From Verrucomicrobiota bacterium (GTDB taxonomy: Bacteria > Verrucomicrobiota > Verrucomicrobiia > Verrucomicrobiales > Verrucomicrobiaceae): a DNA stretch of 14,006 nucleotides. This document shows positions 11,951 through 14,006 of the stretch, piece after piece. The notes below the pieces were generated by a model. The model had not been told where the DNA came from, ran no database searches, and worked only from the letters and a program-made list of their open reading frames with translations. Position 1 is the stretch's first letter; each line of letters starts with the position of its first letter. A program made the position numbers and the translations under genes. Where the stretch lies: assembly GCA_023429545.1 (NCBI GenBank), contig JAEYUU010000228.1, positions 1 through 14,006 on the forward strand. Direction: 5' to 3'.

Positions 11951-14006
11951 CTATCCGTGCAAGGCCACACCTGGGCTGGGGCGAACGGTACGGCTGATGA
12001 CCTCCCGCAATGCATCGAGGCTGACGGGCTTGGTGACGAATTCATTCATCCCCGCGCTCATGCACTCCTCACGCACACCGCTGAGGGCATGCCCCGTCAC
12101 CGCCACGATGATGGGCTGATGCTTCAGCAGGAAATTATTGCGGATGGCCCGTGTGGCATCCTTCCCGCCAAGCTCAGGCATCTGCAAATCCATGAAAACC
12201 AGATCATAGTTGTTCCGCGCCACGAGTTCGACTGCCTCTCGACCATTTTCCGCGAGGTCCACTCCTTCATATCCCAGGCGGGCGAGCATCATGCGCGCGA
12301 GCTTCTGGTTCATGGGCTGGTCTTCCACCAGTAGGATGCGTGCGGGATGCTCCTTGGCGAAAGATGCCATCGGCGTACTGGGTTCCGTCGGGGCCGCCTG
12401 CGCGGGTGCCGCAACCTGACTGGCAAAATTCTGTGTCGCAGGCCCGGGGTTCGTGCCCGCAAGGAACGGATGCAACGCGCGAGCAGGCGGCGCCACGCGC
12501 GGTGCGGGTGCGGGGGCGCTGCAAAGATGCGCCAGCGCGCGCAGCAGATCCCGCCGGCCCGCGGGTTTGTGCACAAAGAGGCATTGCGCTCCCAAGATGG
12601 CCTGGAACGTCTTTTTCACCTGTTCATGGGCGATGGGCACCAGGCCCACCACGGAGATGCCGCGTGAAGCCATTTCCCGCGCCAGACGGCCGGCCTCATC
12701 CTCTGAGAACGAGGGAATGTCCATGACCACGATAGGAGGCGCGCCTTCGAAGAGTTGCGCGCCTGTCGCACCCGCGGTGAGCGTACGGGCATCCGCCCGC
12801 ATGCCAAAATTCCGGCAGTGATGGAGCACAATGCTTGAGGTCGTCTCATGCGGGGAGAGCACAAGGACGGCACGGCCTTTTACGGCCGTGTGGCACTGCA
12901 TCTCTCCCGCCAGACTCTCGTTATCTTCTGGCGCCACCTCGAGAGGCACCTCAAAATAGAAATTCGATCCGCGTCCCTCCTCGCTCACCACGTTGATCTC
13001 GCCAGCAAGCAGCCGGCAAAGCCTGCGGGAGATGGCCAGCCCGAGTCCTGTGCCGCCGTACTTCCGTGTGGTGGACTGATCCGCCTGGGTGAACGCCTGA
13101 AACAGACGGGACTGTTTGCTCGCCGGAATGCCGATGCCCGTATCGCGCACGGAAATCTGCAAGTACATCTGCTCCCCGCTTCCTTGGGGACGGGGGCGCA
13201 ATACCGGCTGTGCCAGTGCCAGAATTTCGCCGCGATCCGTGAACTTCACCGCGTTCCCCAGCAGGTTTACGAGGATCTGCTTCAAACGCTGGAAGTCACT
13301 GGAGATATGACGGGGCAGCGTGTCGAAAACATGGTAGTTCAGCTCGATGCCCTTCTCAGCAGCCCTGTAGGCGAAGATGGACATGGACTCCTGGAACAGC
13401 CTTTCCAGGTTCACCGGCATCCGCTCCAGCTCCATCTTGGAGGATTCGAGCTTGGAGAAATCGAGGATGTCATTGATGAGATGCAACAGGCTCTCCCCAC
13501 TGGTGCGGATCATCTTCACCATCTCCGACTCCTCAGGCCGGAGGTTCATGTCGAGCAGCAGCGAGGTGGTGCCGATGATGCCATTCATCGGCGTGCGGAT
13601 CTCGTGGCTCATGTTTGCCAGGAAGTCTGACTTGGCCTCCATGGCGGACTCCGCAAGTTTCTTGGCGCTGATGCATTCCTGGATGAGGGCCTGCTTGCGC
13701 TCCTCCTCCGCGGCCAGGTGTTCGATGGTGTCGTTGTACACCCGCGATGCTTCGGCGATGTCGTCCATTCCCTTCTGTGGAAGGCGGTAGGTCCAGATGC
13801 ACTGACGCAACGCATGCAGGCCATCGGCCAGCTGCCGTACCCGCGTGCCGATTCGCCGGCCCAGCCCAATGGCCAGCATCAGCCCCGGCACCAGACCTGC
13901 CCCAACTGCGAGCGTGATCGTGGTCACCGTCCTCGGCGCGGAGAGAAGATGCTTGAACTGAAACATCGGCTGGCGCGCCACCAGGATGCCCGGTTTGGAG
14001 CCATCC
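11951..14006 (-). CDS. Membrane hybrid histidine kinase with pseudo-receiver and receiver, 5' partial
   Basis: The frame is open to the right edge; upstream of the GTG at 13981 it still reads [21 protein letters not shown], the end of an extracytoplasmic sensor domain. Numbering from that GTG, a transmembrane helix (about 18-40) leads into a HAMP-like region (41-92) and a short coiled coil. HisKA has [13 protein letters not shown] (125-137) with phosphorylated His126. HATPase_c has NLLGNAVKF (239-247), DTGIGIP (280-286) and [10 protein letters not shown] (309-318). A second module (368-487) resembles a receiver but lacks the acidic pocket. After a Pro/Ala-rich linker (488-545), a canonical receiver (547-663) has Glu553/Asp554, phospho-acceptor Asp598 and Lys651. 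There is no Hpt domain, so phosphotransfer must go to a separate protein. No response regulator gene is adjacent within the window. The signal sensed is unknown. Confidence 0.93.
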   Translation of the reverse strand, partial: DGSKPGILVARQPMFQFKHLLSAPRTVTTITLAVGAGLVPGLMLAIGLGRRIGTRVRQLADGLHALRQCIWTYRLPQKGMDDIAEASRVYNDTIEHLAAEEERKQALIQECISAKKLAESAMEAKSDFLANMSHEIRTPMNGIIGTTSLLLDMNLRPEESEMVKMIRTSGESLLHLINDILDFSKLESSKMELERMPVNLERLFQESMSIFAYRAAEKGIELNYHVFDTLPRHISSDFQRLKQILVNLLGNAVKFTDRGEILALAQPVLRPRPQGSGEQMYLQISVRDTGIGIPASKQSRLFQAFTQADQSTTRKYGGTGLGLAISRRLCRLLAGEINVVSEEGRGSNFYFEVPLEVAPEDNESLAGEMQCHTAVKGRAVLVLSPHETTSSIVLHHCRNFGMRADARTLTAGATGAQLFEGAPPIVVMDIPSFSEDEAGRLAREMASRGISVVGLVPIAHEQVKKTFQAILGAQCLFVHKPAGRRDLLRALAHLCSAPAPAPRVAPPARALHPFLAGTNPGPATQNFASQVAAPAQAAPTEPSTPMASFAKEHPARILLVEDQPMNQKLARMMLARLGYEGVDLAENGREAVELVARNNYDLVFMDLQMPELGGKDATRAIRNNFLLKHQPIIVAVTGHALSGVREECMSAGMNEFVTKPVSLDALREVISRTVRPSPGVALHG

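Noticed and set aside
1..14006. Mobile element, phage, CRISPR or defence island
   Set aside because: No transposase, integrase, terminal repeats, spacer-repeat array, nuclease/helicase or toxin-antitoxin gene is visible on either strand.

Overview
The window looks like a piece of chromosome from a GC-rich member of the Planctomycetota-Verrucomicrobiota-Chlamydiota group, most likely a Verrucomicrobiaceae-type verrucomicrobium. The evidence is the gene families. A DUF1549/DUF1553 cytochrome-like protein is paired with a Tat-exported DUF1501 protein. There are also a secreted 'DWPAFLGP' type PQQ-like beta-propeller, a secreted Pro/Gly/Arg-rich EF-hand protein and a bacterial SET-domain methyltransferase. 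No phage, transposon, CRISPR, tRNA or rRNA was seen. The assignment is inferred from families, not from a marker gene.

Layout: (1) 2-3275 (+): a DUF1549/DUF1553 gene cut by the left edge, followed directly by DUF1501. A candidate terminator lies at about 3302-3326. (2) 3351-4916 (-): a secreted PQQ-like beta-propeller. It diverges from a small Dabb-domain lipoprotein (4938-5351, +), with only 21 bp between the two start codons. (3) 5440-8399 (+): a SET-domain protein with a zinc-type post-SET motif, then an Na+/H+ antiporter-like membrane protein, then a secreted alpha/beta-hydrolase. The gaps before the SET gene and before the antiporter hold ordered repeat structure: 11-bp phased repeats and a dyad in the first, a sigma-54-like -24/-12 element and an 8-bp inverted repeat in the second. 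(4) 8504-11588 (-): an intramembrane M50 protease, an M20 metallopeptidase 35 bp downstream of it, and an EF-hand protein, closed by a terminator at 8431-8471. (5) 11589-11950: a 362-bp, comparatively AT-rich gap. It holds a near-consensus sigma-70 promoter pointing leftward and, about 120 nt further on, a textbook intrinsic terminator. (6) 11951-14006 (-): a membrane hybrid histidine kinase whose sensor region runs off the right edge.

Most products are predicted to be exported or membrane-bound: DUF1501, propeller, Dabb lipoprotein, antiporter, hydrolase, EF-hand, M50 and kinase. The window therefore reads as a set of short cell-envelope transcription units rather than one pathway. The exceptions are the probably cytoplasmic SET protein and M20 peptidase. 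The item most likely to be undescribed is the compact promoter-to-terminator unit at about 11671-11829 (-), a candidate small RNA or attenuating leader. Next in interest are the SET gene with its regulatory-looking upstream region, the very close divergent start pair around 4927, and the degenerate second receiver in the hybrid kinase.
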